Origin: Yinghuangia elevatio
Lineage (GTDB): Bacteria; Actinomycetota; Actinomycetes; Streptomycetales; Streptomycetaceae
Reading direction: 5' to 3'
NCBI RefSeq assembly: GCF_040649515.1
Contig: NZ_JBEZFP010000082.1
Coordinates: 1-42,283 of the forward strand
DNA: 42,283 bases
Shown here: positions 25,649-33,512 of the stretch, piece by piece
Layout: each line of letters opens with the position of its first letter
Position numbering within the stretch: the first letter of the stretch is position 1
Notes under the pieces: generated by a model
What the model saw: the letters and a program-made list of their open reading frames with translations, nothing else
Told to the model about the DNA's origin: nothing
The model's database searches: none
Translations under genes and position numbers: made by a program

Positions 25649-26350
25649 TCAGTCCGCGTCGCGCAGGCGATCCGGTACGGCATCCGGACCGGAAGCCAGG
25701 TCCACGTCGACCGCCATACCCGTGCGCCTGCGCGCCTTGTTGCGCGTCTCCTCCGGGAGTTCCTCGATGTCGACCAGCTTCGGCAGCAGCTCCGGCTCCC
25801 TGGTGAGCGCACGGAAGACCGTGCCGATGTCGACGCCGTGCGCGGGCCTGCGCACGATCTCGACGGTGTCGCCCACCCGCACCTCACCCGGTTCGATCAC
25901 CCGCAGGTACGCCCCCGGGCGTGCGTCCTCGGTGAACCGCTTGATCCAGCCGCGCTCCCCCAGGAACCCGGCGAAGGTACGGCACGGTATGCGCGGCACG
26001 GACACTTCGAGCAGCGCACCGCCGACCCGCCAGCGCTCGCCGATCACCGCTCCCGTGACGTCTATGCCGACCGTGGTCAGGTTCTCGCCGAAGACGCCCG
26101 GGCGGACCTCGGCCGCGATGCGGTCGGACCAACTGCTCAGGTCCTCCCACGCGAATGCGTACACCGCTTGGTCGGGGCCGCCGTGGTTGCGCAGGTCGCA
26201 GACGTCGTCCCCCGCGACGCCGCTGCCTTCGACCGGGACGTCGAGGCGCACCGGCCCCTCGACCGGGCGCTTGTCGATCCCGGTGACCGCGACCTCGGAG
26301 TGCTCCGTCGCGGTGGCCTTGCCGACGTTGACTGACATGAGTGCTGACAT
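25649..26350 (-). CDS. MOSC domain protein
   Basis: A 233-residue protein with a MOSC (molybdenum cofactor sulfurase C-terminal) domain: VCDLRNHGGPDQAVYAF, FGENLTTVGID, IGERWRVGGALLEVSVPRIP with the conserved Cys right after (PCRTF), then YLRVIEPGEVRVGD. It resembles YiiM-like stand-alone MOSC proteins, which bind molybdopterin and detoxify N-hydroxylated compounds. ATG 26350 directly follows GGTGAGGGC; a second ATG at 26338 is an equally good candidate. It lies within the minus-strand menaquinone neighbourhood, with no evident metabolic link. Confidence 0.9.
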   Translation of the reverse strand: MSALMSVNVGKATATEHSEVAVTGIDKRPVEGPVRLDVPVEGSGVAGDDVCDLRNHGGPDQAVYAFAWEDLSSWSDRIAAEVRPGVFGENLTTVGIDVTGAVIGERWRVGGALLEVSVPRIPCRTFAGFLGERGWIKRFTEDARPGAYLRVIEPGEVRVGDTVEIVRRPAHGVDIGTVFRALTREPELLPKLVDIEELPEETRNKARRRTGMAVDVDLASGPDAVPDRLRDAD

Positions 26351-26401
26351 GCCCTCACCGTACCTAGCCGGATGCCGGGACGATCGACATCGGCCGCGAG
26401 C

Positions 26402-26443
26402 TGTGGACAACGTGGATTCCGGTCCACAAGTGCCTGTGGATCA
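26402..26443. promoter_or_regulatory. three DnaA-box-like 9-mers in 42 bp
   Basis: TGTGGACAA (26402-26410) is the exact complement of TTGTCCACA, the usual streptomycete DnaA box. CGGTCCACA (26420-26428) and the complement of TGTGGATCA (26435-26443) each differ from that family by about one base. They lie between the DMFA-like gene stop and the MOSC gene start. Confidence 0.4.
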
Positions 26444-28039
26444 CGGCCCGGCGACCTCGGCGAAGTTAGCGCGGGCAGGGTACGTCTCTCCGGCGGGACC
26501 GGCGGCGAACGCGCGCAGGACGTTCTCCGTCACCTGGGTCGCGAAGCGCCGGCCGGCCTCGTCGAGGTACTGCCCGCAGGCCGTGCCGAGTGCGCAGACC
26601 CAGCGCATCGTGCCCGTGGAGAAGACGCCCGCCCCCGAAGGCACGGTGTAGTAGGAGGCGTTGGCGAAGTCCGCCTTGCCCCCGCAGGTCACCGGCGAGT
26701 GGCTGAGGACCTGGATGGGCTGGGGCGGCGCGGGGTCGCGGACGACGCGGTCGTACTCCACACCGACGAGACCCTTGTACGCGGTGCCGCGCCGGGCGCC
26801 CGTACCGGCGAACACCCACGCGTCGGCGTCCCAGACGACGAACGGCGCGTTCCCCGGGAAGCACTGGTAGTACGTGCCGGTCAGCACGTTCTCCGGCCGC
26901 GAGTGCGGTGGCAGGCGCCAGTCCTGCGTCGTCTCGGTCGGGTCGTCGGCGGCCATCGGGTCCTCGGCGGCGGACTTGTAGCAGATCACGAGGCGGCGGT
27001 CGCCGAGCGCGGTCCTGCCGAACCGGATGTGCCGGTTGACGGCGTTGGCGCCCAGGAAGGCGAGGTTGGTGCCGGAGTCGCGGGCCTCGGTGGCGTGCTC
27101 GCGCATCGCGGTCGACCAGTACTCGTCATGTCCGAGTGTGATGACGGCGGTTGCGCCGGCGAACATCTTCGGCTCGGCGTCGAGGTCCACGTCGGTCGCG
27201 TACGCGACAGGTAGGCCCATGCGCTCGGCGACCGCGATCAGCGGCAGCTCCATGTTGAGGAACCCGGCGGCGCCGGTGCTGTCGTACGGCCGGTCGAAGC
27301 TCACAATGCGCGCCCGGTCGCTGTAGTCCCTCGGACCGTTGTAGAGGTTGTAGCCGCCCCACTCGTTGTACGCCTGCCAGGTCGTGACGGCGTTGAGCAG
27401 CACCGTGCGCCCGCGCGTCTGGCCGCTGCGCACGGTGACCGGCACGTATGTGCTGAAGCCCGCGTCGGAGGTCAGGAGCAGGAGGTAGGAGCCCTCGGGC
27501 CAGTCGGTTGTGGGCACGGTGAGCGACGGATCCCAGTCCGCGTGGACCGTGTTGACGCCCGGGTCGATGACGGGCTCGGCCTGCTTGCGGCCGGGCGTGT
27601 GCGCGGACTTCCACACCTCGCGGCCCTTGTTGCCGCCGTACCAGCCCATTCGGTAGGCCTTGGCGGTGAACCCCGGCGCGGTGGTCGAGACGAAGAGGCG
27701 GAAGGTTTCGCCCGGACGGACCGCGATGCGGTCGGCGTACGCCTCGATCGACTTCGTCGGGTCGGTGCGCAGGCCGGTCTTCCAGTCCTCGGTGCCCGGC
27801 TTGGCGTTCTCGGCGGCGACGTCGAGGGCCGCGGTATTGGGCTGCGGACCGCCGGGGCGCGGAGCTTCGGCGCCATTTGAACCATTTGAACCATTTGCAC
27901 CGCTTGGAACGCTTGATCCGTGCGCGCCGTTCGGCTCACCCGGGCGTTTCGACGCCGCGACAGGGGCTCCGGCGTCCCCGGACGAGCAGCCCGCCGCGGC
28001 GGTGAGGACAGCGGCGACCATGAGGGCGGCCCAGCGCAT
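26441..28039 (-). CDS. lipoprotein with N,N-dimethylformamidase beta-subunit-like domain
   Basis: A 532-residue protein with signal MRWAALMVAAVLTAAAGC, the Cys at 18 being the lipidation site. Residues about 20-70 are a linker containing an in-frame SNG repeat (GANGSNGSNGAE). The rest matches the large-subunit-like domain of N,N-dimethylformamidase: FRLFVSTTAPGFTAKAYRMG, WQAYNEWGGYNLYN, FDRPYD, ITLGHDEYWS and CYKSAAEDPM. It would act on the outside of the membrane; enzymatic activity and substrate in this lipoprotein form are unknown. AGGAG lies eight bases before the ATG at 28039. Found inside a menaquinone gene neighbourhood. Confidence 0.85.
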   Translation of the reverse strand: MRWAALMVAAVLTAAAGCSSGDAGAPVAASKRPGEPNGAHGSSVPSGANGSNGSNGAEAPRPGGPQPNTAALDVAAENAKPGTEDWKTGLRTDPTKSIEAYADRIAVRPGETFRLFVSTTAPGFTAKAYRMGWYGGNKGREVWKSAHTPGRKQAEPVIDPGVNTVHADWDPSLTVPTTDWPEGSYLLLLTSDAGFSTYVPVTVRSGQTRGRTVLLNAVTTWQAYNEWGGYNLYNGPRDYSDRARIVSFDRPYDSTGAAGFLNMELPLIAVAERMGLPVAYATDVDLDAEPKMFAGATAVITLGHDEYWSTAMREHATEARDSGTNLAFLGANAVNRHIRFGRTALGDRRLVICYKSAAEDPMAADDPTETTQDWRLPPHSRPENVLTGTYYQCFPGNAPFVVWDADAWVFAGTGARRGTAYKGLVGVEYDRVVRDPAPPQPIQVLSHSPVTCGGKADFANASYYTVPSGAGVFSTGTMRWVCALGTACGQYLDEAGRRFATQVTENVLRAFAAGPAGETYPARANFAEVAGP

Positions 28040-28190
28040 CGATCAGCTCCTCGGCGCCGCTCCGCCGCCGGTGCCGCGGGGAGGACGCGCGTGTGCGGGG
28101 CAAGGCTCCGACGGACTCCCCGGACATCGCGCGGGTGCGCCTGCGGTTCCTCGCCTGACGATCTGTTGCGTTTCTTCGCTTGCGCCTTGC

Positions 28191-28892
28191 TTAACGAGCC
28201 GACGGCTTGAAGGCACGGTGCAGCGCGACGATCCCGCCGGACAGGTCACGCCATGCGACGCGCTCCCAGCCGGACTCGCGCACGAGCGCGGCCAGGTGGG
28301 CCTGGTCGGGCCAGGCGCGGATCGACTCGGCGAGGTAGACGTACGCGTCCGGGTTGCTGCTGACCTTGGTCGCGACCGGGGGCAGGGCGCGCATGAGGTA
28401 TTCGACGTACGCGGTGCGGAACGGCTTCCAGGTGGGATGGCTGAACTCGCACACGACCAGTCGGCCGCCGGGGCGCGTCACGCGCAGCATCTCGGCGAGG
28501 CCGGCCTCGGGGTCGCTGACGTTGCGAAGCCCGAACGAGATGGTCACCGCGTCGAACACGCCGTCCGCGAACGGCAGCCGCATGGCGTCGCCCGCGGTGA
28601 AGGGCAGTTCGGGGTGGCGGCGCTTGCCTTCGCGCAGCATGCCGATGGAGAAGTCGCACGGTACGACCGTGGCGCCGGCGTCGCGGAACGGCAGCGAGCT
28701 GGTGCCCGTACCGGCTGCGAGGTCGAGCACACGCTCTCCGGGGCGTGCGTCGACGGCTTGCGCGACGGCCTTGCGCCACAGGCGGTCCTGGCCCAGGGAG
28801 AGGACCGTGTTCGTGGTGTCGTACTTCTCGGCCACGTCGTCGAACATCGCGGCGACGTCGCGCGGCTTCTTGTCCAGGGATGCTCGGGTCAC
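28191..28892 (-). CDS. menG: demethylmenaquinone methyltransferase MenG (UbiE family)
   Basis: A 233-residue SAM-dependent methyltransferase that performs the last step of menaquinone synthesis, methylating demethylmenaquinone at C2. UbiE/MenG signatures: MFDDVAEKYDTTNTVLSLGQ, RLWRKAV, motif I VLDLAAGTGT, ISFGLRNVSD, and the signature VCEFSHPTWKPFRTAYVEYL. The start is GTG 28892, with only a weak GAAG upstream. Its neighbours on the same strand include the reductase, deaminase, MqnC and MqnA, which supports the menaquinone role over ubiquinone. Confidence 0.93.
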   Translation of the reverse strand: MTRASLDKKPRDVAAMFDDVAEKYDTTNTVLSLGQDRLWRKAVAQAVDARPGERVLDLAAGTGTSSLPFRDAGATVVPCDFSIGMLREGKRRHPELPFTAGDAMRLPFADGVFDAVTISFGLRNVSDPEAGLAEMLRVTRPGGRLVVCEFSHPTWKPFRTAYVEYLMRALPPVATKVSSNPDAYVYLAESIRAWPDQAHLAALVRESGWERVAWRDLSGGIVALHRAFKPSAR

Positions 28893-28966
28893 GGGTACAT
28901 CTTCGCCTGTCGGCGTACGCGCACCGCGCACGCGGGGTCCGGGCGAGCCCCGTCGGCACAACGGCG

Positions 28967-28996
28967 CGGGCCCCACCGCTCTCGCGATGGGGCCCG
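28967..28996 (-). terminator. hairpin downstream of the DUF4232 gene
   Basis: CGGGCCCCA (28967-28975), a 12-nt loop and TGGGGCCCG (28988-28996) lie 53 bp past the DUF4232 stop and upstream of menG, separating the two transcripts. Confidence 0.6.
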
Positions 28997-29048
28997 AACT
29001 CACGGACATTGTCGGATCTTTTGCCTTGCCCGGGCGCGGGCGCGCGGA

Positions 29049-29810
29049 TCAGCCGCCCTGGCCGGCGCTGCCGATCGGGCCGACCTGCACCGGCGTACCG
29101 GAACCGTCGGTGACGGGCAGCGAGCCGCCGCCCGGCCACTTGAGGGTGATCGACTTCGTCTCACCGGGAGGGGTGACCACCAGGTCCGTGATGCGGACGC
29201 CGGAGCCGCCCGAGTCGTTGATCGGGTAGTCGATACCGAAGGACACCGACTTGCCGCTCTGCAGGACCGTCGGCTCGGCCGGCTGGCCGATGCGCTGCGC
29301 GGACACCGACCCCGCGGCGGTCTTCAGGTCGACACCCGCGTAACCCGACATCGTGCAGTTGTGGCCTATGTTCTCGAACGTCACCGCGACGGTGCCATTG
29401 GGGTCGCCCGTGATGGTGGCGTCCATCGCGGTGATCTTCAGGTCGTCGGTACGGCACTTGCCGATGCTGCCGTCGGCGCCACCGCTGGTCCCGGCTCCCG
29501 CCCCGGCGCTGGTCCCGGCGCCGGCCCCGGCCCCGCTTCCGGCTGCCGTCCCCTGTCCGCCGGACGGTTTCCCGGCGGGAGCGGGGGCCTGCCCGTTGCC
29601 GTTTGTGCCGGAATCACCCGCGCCGGCGCCTTGACCGTTGCCCGGGGCGGGGGCGTTGGAGGGGGGAACCGCCGCGCCGGGCTGTGCGGCAGAGGAAGAA
29701 CCCTGCGCGGCGCCCGAGTCCGAGTCCGAGCCGTTGCACGCGGTGAGCAGCATGGCGCTGCTGACGAGGGCTGCGGAGACGAGCAAAGCCTTGCGACGGT
29801 GGCCGAACAT
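29049..29810 (-). CDS. DUF4232 lipoprotein
   Basis: A 253-residue lipoprotein. The signal ends LLTAC-NG near residue 25. A long Gly/Ala/Ser/Pro linker (about residues 28-113) precedes a DUF4232 domain: CRTDDLKITAMDATITG, VTFENIGHNCTMSGYAGVDL, VSFGIDYPIND and ITDLVVTPPGETKSITLKW. DUF4232 proteins are envelope-associated beta-sandwich proteins of unknown role in actinomycetes; two cysteines in the domain are likely paired. The 5' leader contains a 7-bp hairpin (29843-29861) upstream of AAGGGG. Monocistronic by the flanking terminator. Confidence 0.9.
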   Translation of the reverse strand: MFGHRRKALLVSAALVSSAMLLTACNGSDSDSGAAQGSSSAAQPGAAVPPSNAPAPGNGQGAGAGDSGTNGNGQAPAPAGKPSGGQGTAAGSGAGAGAGTSAGAGAGTSGGADGSIGKCRTDDLKITAMDATITGDPNGTVAVTFENIGHNCTMSGYAGVDLKTAAGSVSAQRIGQPAEPTVLQSGKSVSFGIDYPINDSGGSGVRITDLVVTPPGETKSITLKWPGGGSLPVTDGSGTPVQVGPIGSAGQGG

Positions 29811-30152
29811 GGAGAACCCCTTGATAGCCAGTCAGTGATCGAAGCCGAAGCGGTTTCGGCTCCTCGGTGCTTGTGTGATCACTATGTGGCGGGTGTGAAC
29901 CGAGGGGAAATAGGCGTCGTCGATCCACGACTGCGCTGTCACCAACCAGTGACATGGTCACACAAACGCGCACCGGACGGCCTCGTACGCCGCATTCCTC
30001 GTTGCGGGGACTGGGCTCCGCCCGTGTAACAGCCTGCGGTTTCGGGGGGGCGTGCCGGATCGCGGGCAGATTGCTCCGAGCACGGCTCCCGGGGCCGGCG
30101 CAGGCGCGCTTTTCGGCCCGAAAGTACGGGCTCCACACAGGAGTTGGGTGTG
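29811..30152. promoter_or_regulatory. intergenic region with hairpin and palindromes
   Basis: 342 bp upstream of the DUF4232 gene. It contains AGCCGAA/TTCGGCT (29843-29849 and 29855-29861), the palindrome GTGATCAC (29875-29882) and GTGAC-ATG-GTCAC (29949-29961). No gene is visible; the last two may be operators. Confidence 0.4.
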
Positions 30153-31406
30153 TCAGCGGCGGTGTACGAGGCGTCCCGCGAGGACCGTTCCGATGCAACT
30201 GCCGCCGCCTTCGATGACCAGCGCGGTGTGCGGGTCCGTTTCGTCGGTGGGGACGTCGAAGACGGCGAAGTCGGCGGGGATTTCGGGGCGCAGGGTGCCG
30301 GCGCCGGTCTCGCCGAGGCCGAGAGCCGCGGCACCGCCGACGGTGGCGGCTTCGACGAGACGGCGGTCGAGGTCGGCGGCGGTGTAGCCCTGGCGCAGGG
30401 CCAACTCACGTACGGCAGCCGCCTCCTCCCACAGGTCCAGGGACGGGGAGGAGGCCAGGGAGTCGGTGCCGAGGGCGAGTGGGGAACCTTCGGACAGGTA
30501 GTCGGCGACAGGGGGTTCGCCGGCCTGGAGGATGCGGTTGGAGCGTACGCACAGCGCCACGGGGGTTCCGCGCTCGCGCAGCACCGCGCGGTCGGCCGCG
30601 TCCAGGTGCACGCCGTGGGCGACGTGCACGTCCGGGCCGAGGGCGTCGATCGAGTCAAGGTAGGCCGCGGGGGTCAACCCACTGCCGCCGTCCAGGAGTT
30701 CGAGGGTGAAGCCGACGGCGTGGTTGACGAGGGCGAAGGGGCCTGTGCCGTCGCGTACGAACTCGATCTCGTGGGCGGACTCCGCGAGGTGCGGGTGGAT
30801 GCGCAGGCCGCGTTCGCGGGCGATGGCGACGCATTCGCGGAAGACGTCGGTGCCGACGGTGTACGGCGTGTGCGGCGAGACGCCGAGCGTCCGGTCCGCG
30901 GGCGAGGTCAGGACGTCCAGGAGGCGTGCGCGGCGCTTGGCGTCCCAGCGGGCGGAGTCGGCGATGACCTCGATGTACGAGATACCGCGGATGCCGGACC
31001 GAGCCACCGGGGTCAGGGCAGGCCGGTTCGAGACGATGTCGGCGACGGCCGTGGTGCCGGACTTGAGCATCAGGTGTACGCCGCGCCGCGCGCTCTCCTG
31101 CCAGCGCGCCTCGGTGTAGTCGGCGCGGTCCCGGTTGAGCGCCGCCAGCCACTCCGGGAACGGCAGCCCGGACGACGCCAGGTGCCCGAAGTCGGTGTAC
31201 TGCAAGTGGGCATGCGCGTTGACGAGGCCCGGCGTGAGCACGCCGCGCCAGCGGCGCACACGCGCGTCCGGGAAGCGGTCGACCGCCTCGGAGGCGGGCG
31301 CGACCGCCGCGATGCGGTCGCCGTCCACGACGACGGCGCCGTCACGGAGGGGAGGTTCGCCCGTCATGGTGAGCACGACGGGCGCGGCGTGGATGGTCAG
31401 CGGCAT
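30153..31406 (-). CDS. amidohydrolase, probable aminodeoxyfutalosine deaminase
   Basis: A 417-residue metal-dependent deaminase/hydrolase of the TRZ/ATZ group. Metal ligands: HAH in TPGLVNAHAHLQ (near residue 63), His in LRIHPHLAES (near 200), a further His in VHVAHGVH, and Asp in LALGTDSLASS. The composite substrate-binding domain flanks the barrel at both ends. In actinomycetes using the futalosine route, a homologue deaminates 6-amino-6-deoxyfutalosine to futalosine (MqnX-type). Location next to mqnC and mqnA favours that function; other aromatic amidohydrolase roles remain possible. GGGAGGA lies eight bases before the ATG at 31406. Confidence 0.8.
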   Translation of the reverse strand: MPLTIHAAPVVLTMTGEPPLRDGAVVVDGDRIAAVAPASEAVDRFPDARVRRWRGVLTPGLVNAHAHLQYTDFGHLASSGLPFPEWLAALNRDRADYTEARWQESARRGVHLMLKSGTTAVADIVSNRPALTPVARSGIRGISYIEVIADSARWDAKRRARLLDVLTSPADRTLGVSPHTPYTVGTDVFRECVAIARERGLRIHPHLAESAHEIEFVRDGTGPFALVNHAVGFTLELLDGGSGLTPAAYLDSIDALGPDVHVAHGVHLDAADRAVLRERGTPVALCVRSNRILQAGEPPVADYLSEGSPLALGTDSLASSPSLDLWEEAAAVRELALRQGYTAADLDRRLVEAATVGGAAALGLGETGAGTLRPEIPADFAVFDVPTDETDPHTALVIEGGGSCIGTVLAGRLVHRR

Positions 31407-31425
31407 CGGGCCATCCTCCCGGAGA

Positions 31426-31472
31426 GGGTACGTCGGCCGCCATCCCGCGTGTGGACGGCGGCCGACGTACCC
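31426..31472 (-). terminator. perfect 16-bp inverted repeat between mqnC and the deaminase gene
   Basis: GGGTACGTCGGCCGCC (31426-31441) and its exact complement (31457-31472) flank a 15-nt loop. It lies 88 bp after the mqnC stop and just upstream of the deaminase ribosome site. It should terminate mqnC transcripts, or act as an attenuator in the deaminase leader. Confidence 0.7.
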
Positions 31473-31559
31473 GTGCGCGGCAGAGGCCACGGACGCGTCG
31501 ACGGAAGCGACGGGCCGGCCCGGTCAGGGCGCTGAGGGCGTTGAGAGCGGCGAGAGCGG

Positions 31560-32780
31560 TCAGCGGGTTTCGACGATCGTCAGCGCCGGGTGCGCCGTAC
31601 CGCCCTCGATGGCCGTCGACGAAAGGTGCGACACCACGCGGTCGTCCACCGGGTCCGCCGCCGGGTCGTCGTGGATCACCAGGTGGTTGTACGTCGTGTC
31701 GCGCTGCGCCGGGACGCGCCCCGCGGCGCGGATCAGGTGGATCAGCTCCATGCGGTTCGACCGGTGCTTCGCGCCCGCCGACGAGACGACGTTCTCCTCC
31801 AGCATCACCGAGCCGAGGTCGTCGGCGCCGTAGTGCAGCGACAGCTGCCCGGCCTCCTTGCCGACCGTCAGCCACGAGCCCTGGAGGTGGTTCACGTTGT
31901 CGAAGAAGAGCCGCCCGACGGCGATGATGCGGAGGTACTCCAGCAGGGTCGCCTGCGTGCGGCCCTTCAGGTGGTTGTTCTCCGGCTGGTAGGTGTACGG
32001 GATGAACGCCCGGAAGCCGCCCGTGCGGTCCTGCACGTCGCGGATCATGCGCATGTGCTCGATGCGCTCGGCGTTCGTCTCACCGGTGCCCATGAGCATC
32101 GTGGACGTCGACTCCAGGCCCAGGCCGTGTGCCGTCTCCATGATCTCCAGCCACCGTTCGCCCGACTCCTTGAGCGGCGCGATGACCTGGCGCGGACGGG
32201 CCGGCAGCAACTCGGCGCCGGCGCCCGCGAACGAGTCCAGGCCGGCCGCCTTGATACGGGTGATGGCCTCCTCGATCGGCACGCCCGACACTTTGGACAT
32301 GTGCTCGACCTCGGACGCGCCGAGCGAGTGGATCACCAGCTCGGGGAAGTCCGCCTTGATCGCGGAGAACGCGCGCTCGTAGTACTCGACGCCGTAGTCC
32401 GGGTGGTGGCCGCCCTGGAACATGATCTGGGTGCCGCCCAGCTCCACGGTCTCCGCACACCGGCGCAGGATCTCGTCGAGCTCGCGCGACCAGCCCTTCT
32501 CGCTCTTGGGCGGGGCGTAGAACGCGCAGAACTTGCACGCCGTGACACACACGTTCGTGTAGTTGATGTTGCGCTCGATGATGTACGTCGCGATGTGCTC
32601 GGTCCCGGCGTACCGGCGGCGGCGCGCCTCGTCGGCGGCGCGGCCCAGTGCGTGCAGCGGGGCGTGGGCGTACAGCTCCAGGGCTTCCTCGGGGGTGATG
32701 CGGCCGCCCGCGGCGGCCCGGTCCAGGACCGGTTGCAGCTCGTACCGAACACCCTCGGACTCGGCGGCAACAGCACTCAC
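31560..32780 (-). CDS. mqnC: cyclic dehypoxanthinyl futalosine synthase MqnC
   Basis: A 406-residue radical SAM enzyme of the futalosine menaquinone pathway, cyclising dehypoxanthinyl futalosine. The iron-sulfur motif CVTACKFCAFY is near residue 75. It is followed by family signatures TQIMFQGGHHPDYGVEYYE, IHSLGASEVEHMSK, STSTMLMGTGETNAERIEHM and IPYTYQPENNHL. The start is GTG 32780 with GGAGG five bases upstream. The PNPOx-like gene lies only 35 bp upstream on the same strand and could be co-transcribed. Confidence 0.96.
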   Translation of the reverse strand: MSAVAAESEGVRYELQPVLDRAAAGGRITPEEALELYAHAPLHALGRAADEARRRRYAGTEHIATYIIERNINYTNVCVTACKFCAFYAPPKSEKGWSRELDEILRRCAETVELGGTQIMFQGGHHPDYGVEYYERAFSAIKADFPELVIHSLGASEVEHMSKVSGVPIEEAITRIKAAGLDSFAGAGAELLPARPRQVIAPLKESGERWLEIMETAHGLGLESTSTMLMGTGETNAERIEHMRMIRDVQDRTGGFRAFIPYTYQPENNHLKGRTQATLLEYLRIIAVGRLFFDNVNHLQGSWLTVGKEAGQLSLHYGADDLGSVMLEENVVSSAGAKHRSNRMELIHLIRAAGRVPAQRDTTYNHLVIHDDPAADPVDDRVVSHLSSTAIEGGTAHPALTIVETR

Positions 32781-32815
32781 GGGACCTCCACGGCAACTTG
32801 GAACCACCACGAAGC

Positions 32816-33397
32816 CTAACCGGCGGCCGAGGCCCCCTGTGCCGCGGGCAGGGCCGGAAGGCCGTCGATGCTCGTGCGGTTCTTCTTCTCCATGTACGCC
32901 TCGACTTCGTCCTCCGTCTTGCCGTCCCAGGATTCACGCAGCACCGGGCGCTCGCCCACGTAGTCCATGAACGGTATGGAGTAGCCGCAGCTGTCCGACA
33001 CGCGCGCGACGTGGACCAGGACGATCGCGCGGATACCGGGCTCGTCGGCGTCCTTGAAGTGCGCGGCGAGTTCGGGCCAGCGCGCGTCGTCGCGGCGTAC
33101 CGTCTCGCCCCGGCCGTGCAGGCGCACGATGATCGGCGGGCCGGTGAAGGCCGTCCACATGAGGGTGATGCGGCCGTTCTCCAGGATGTGGGCGTGCGTC
33201 TCGGCGCCGCTGCCCGTCCAGTCGAGGTAGGCGACCGTCCAGTCGTCGAGGACCGCGAACGACCCCGCGTGGCCCTTGGGCGACACGTTGACGTGGCCGT
33301 CCGGATCCAGCGGTGCGGTCGCGACGAAATAGACCGGCTGGTCGAGAATGAACGACTTCAGGTCGCTCGTGACGCCTTCTGCATAAATCTTGCCCAT
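32816..33397 (-). CDS. pyridoxamine 5'-phosphate oxidase-like flavin protein
   Basis: A 193-residue split-barrel protein. Family features: PVYFVATAPLDPDGHVNVSP, KGHAGSFAVLDDWTVAYLDW, ENGRITLMWTAFTGPPIIVR and LHGRGETV. These are general PNPOx-like/F420-or-FMN binding traits. The C-terminus (GYSIPFMDYVGERP) is typical of actinobacterial members with no assigned substrate. GGGTGGG precedes the ATG at 33397, and a perfect 12-bp palindrome overlaps the leader. Its position between mqnA and mqnC may be incidental. Confidence 0.88.
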   Translation of the reverse strand: MGKIYAEGVTSDLKSFILDQPVYFVATAPLDPDGHVNVSPKGHAGSFAVLDDWTVAYLDWTGSGAETHAHILENGRITLMWTAFTGPPIIVRLHGRGETVRRDDARWPELAAHFKDADEPGIRAIVLVHVARVSDSCGYSIPFMDYVGERPVLRESWDGKTEDEVEAYMEKKNRTSIDGLPALPAAQGASAAG

Positions 33398-33407
33398 GGA
33401 AGCCCAC

Positions 33408-33419
33408 CCTTGATCAAGG
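33408..33419. promoter_or_regulatory. CCTTGATCAAGG palindrome
   Basis: A perfect 12-bp dyad, 11 bp upstream of the flavin-protein start and adjoining its ribosome site. A bound protein here would block transcription or translation initiation. Confidence 0.35.
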
Positions 33420-33512
33420 CGATCTTCAGGGCAAGGTCTGGCGGCGACGAGGTGCTGTGGCAGTCGTCTCAGATCCCGGATGGTCCGAGTTCTCGGGTGG
33501 TCGCGGTCGGTC

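Noticed and set aside
24032..26335. 767-codon plus-strand frame through the reductase and MOSC genes
   Set aside because: Antisense to two clearly identified genes and interrupted in character by the 13-bp array.
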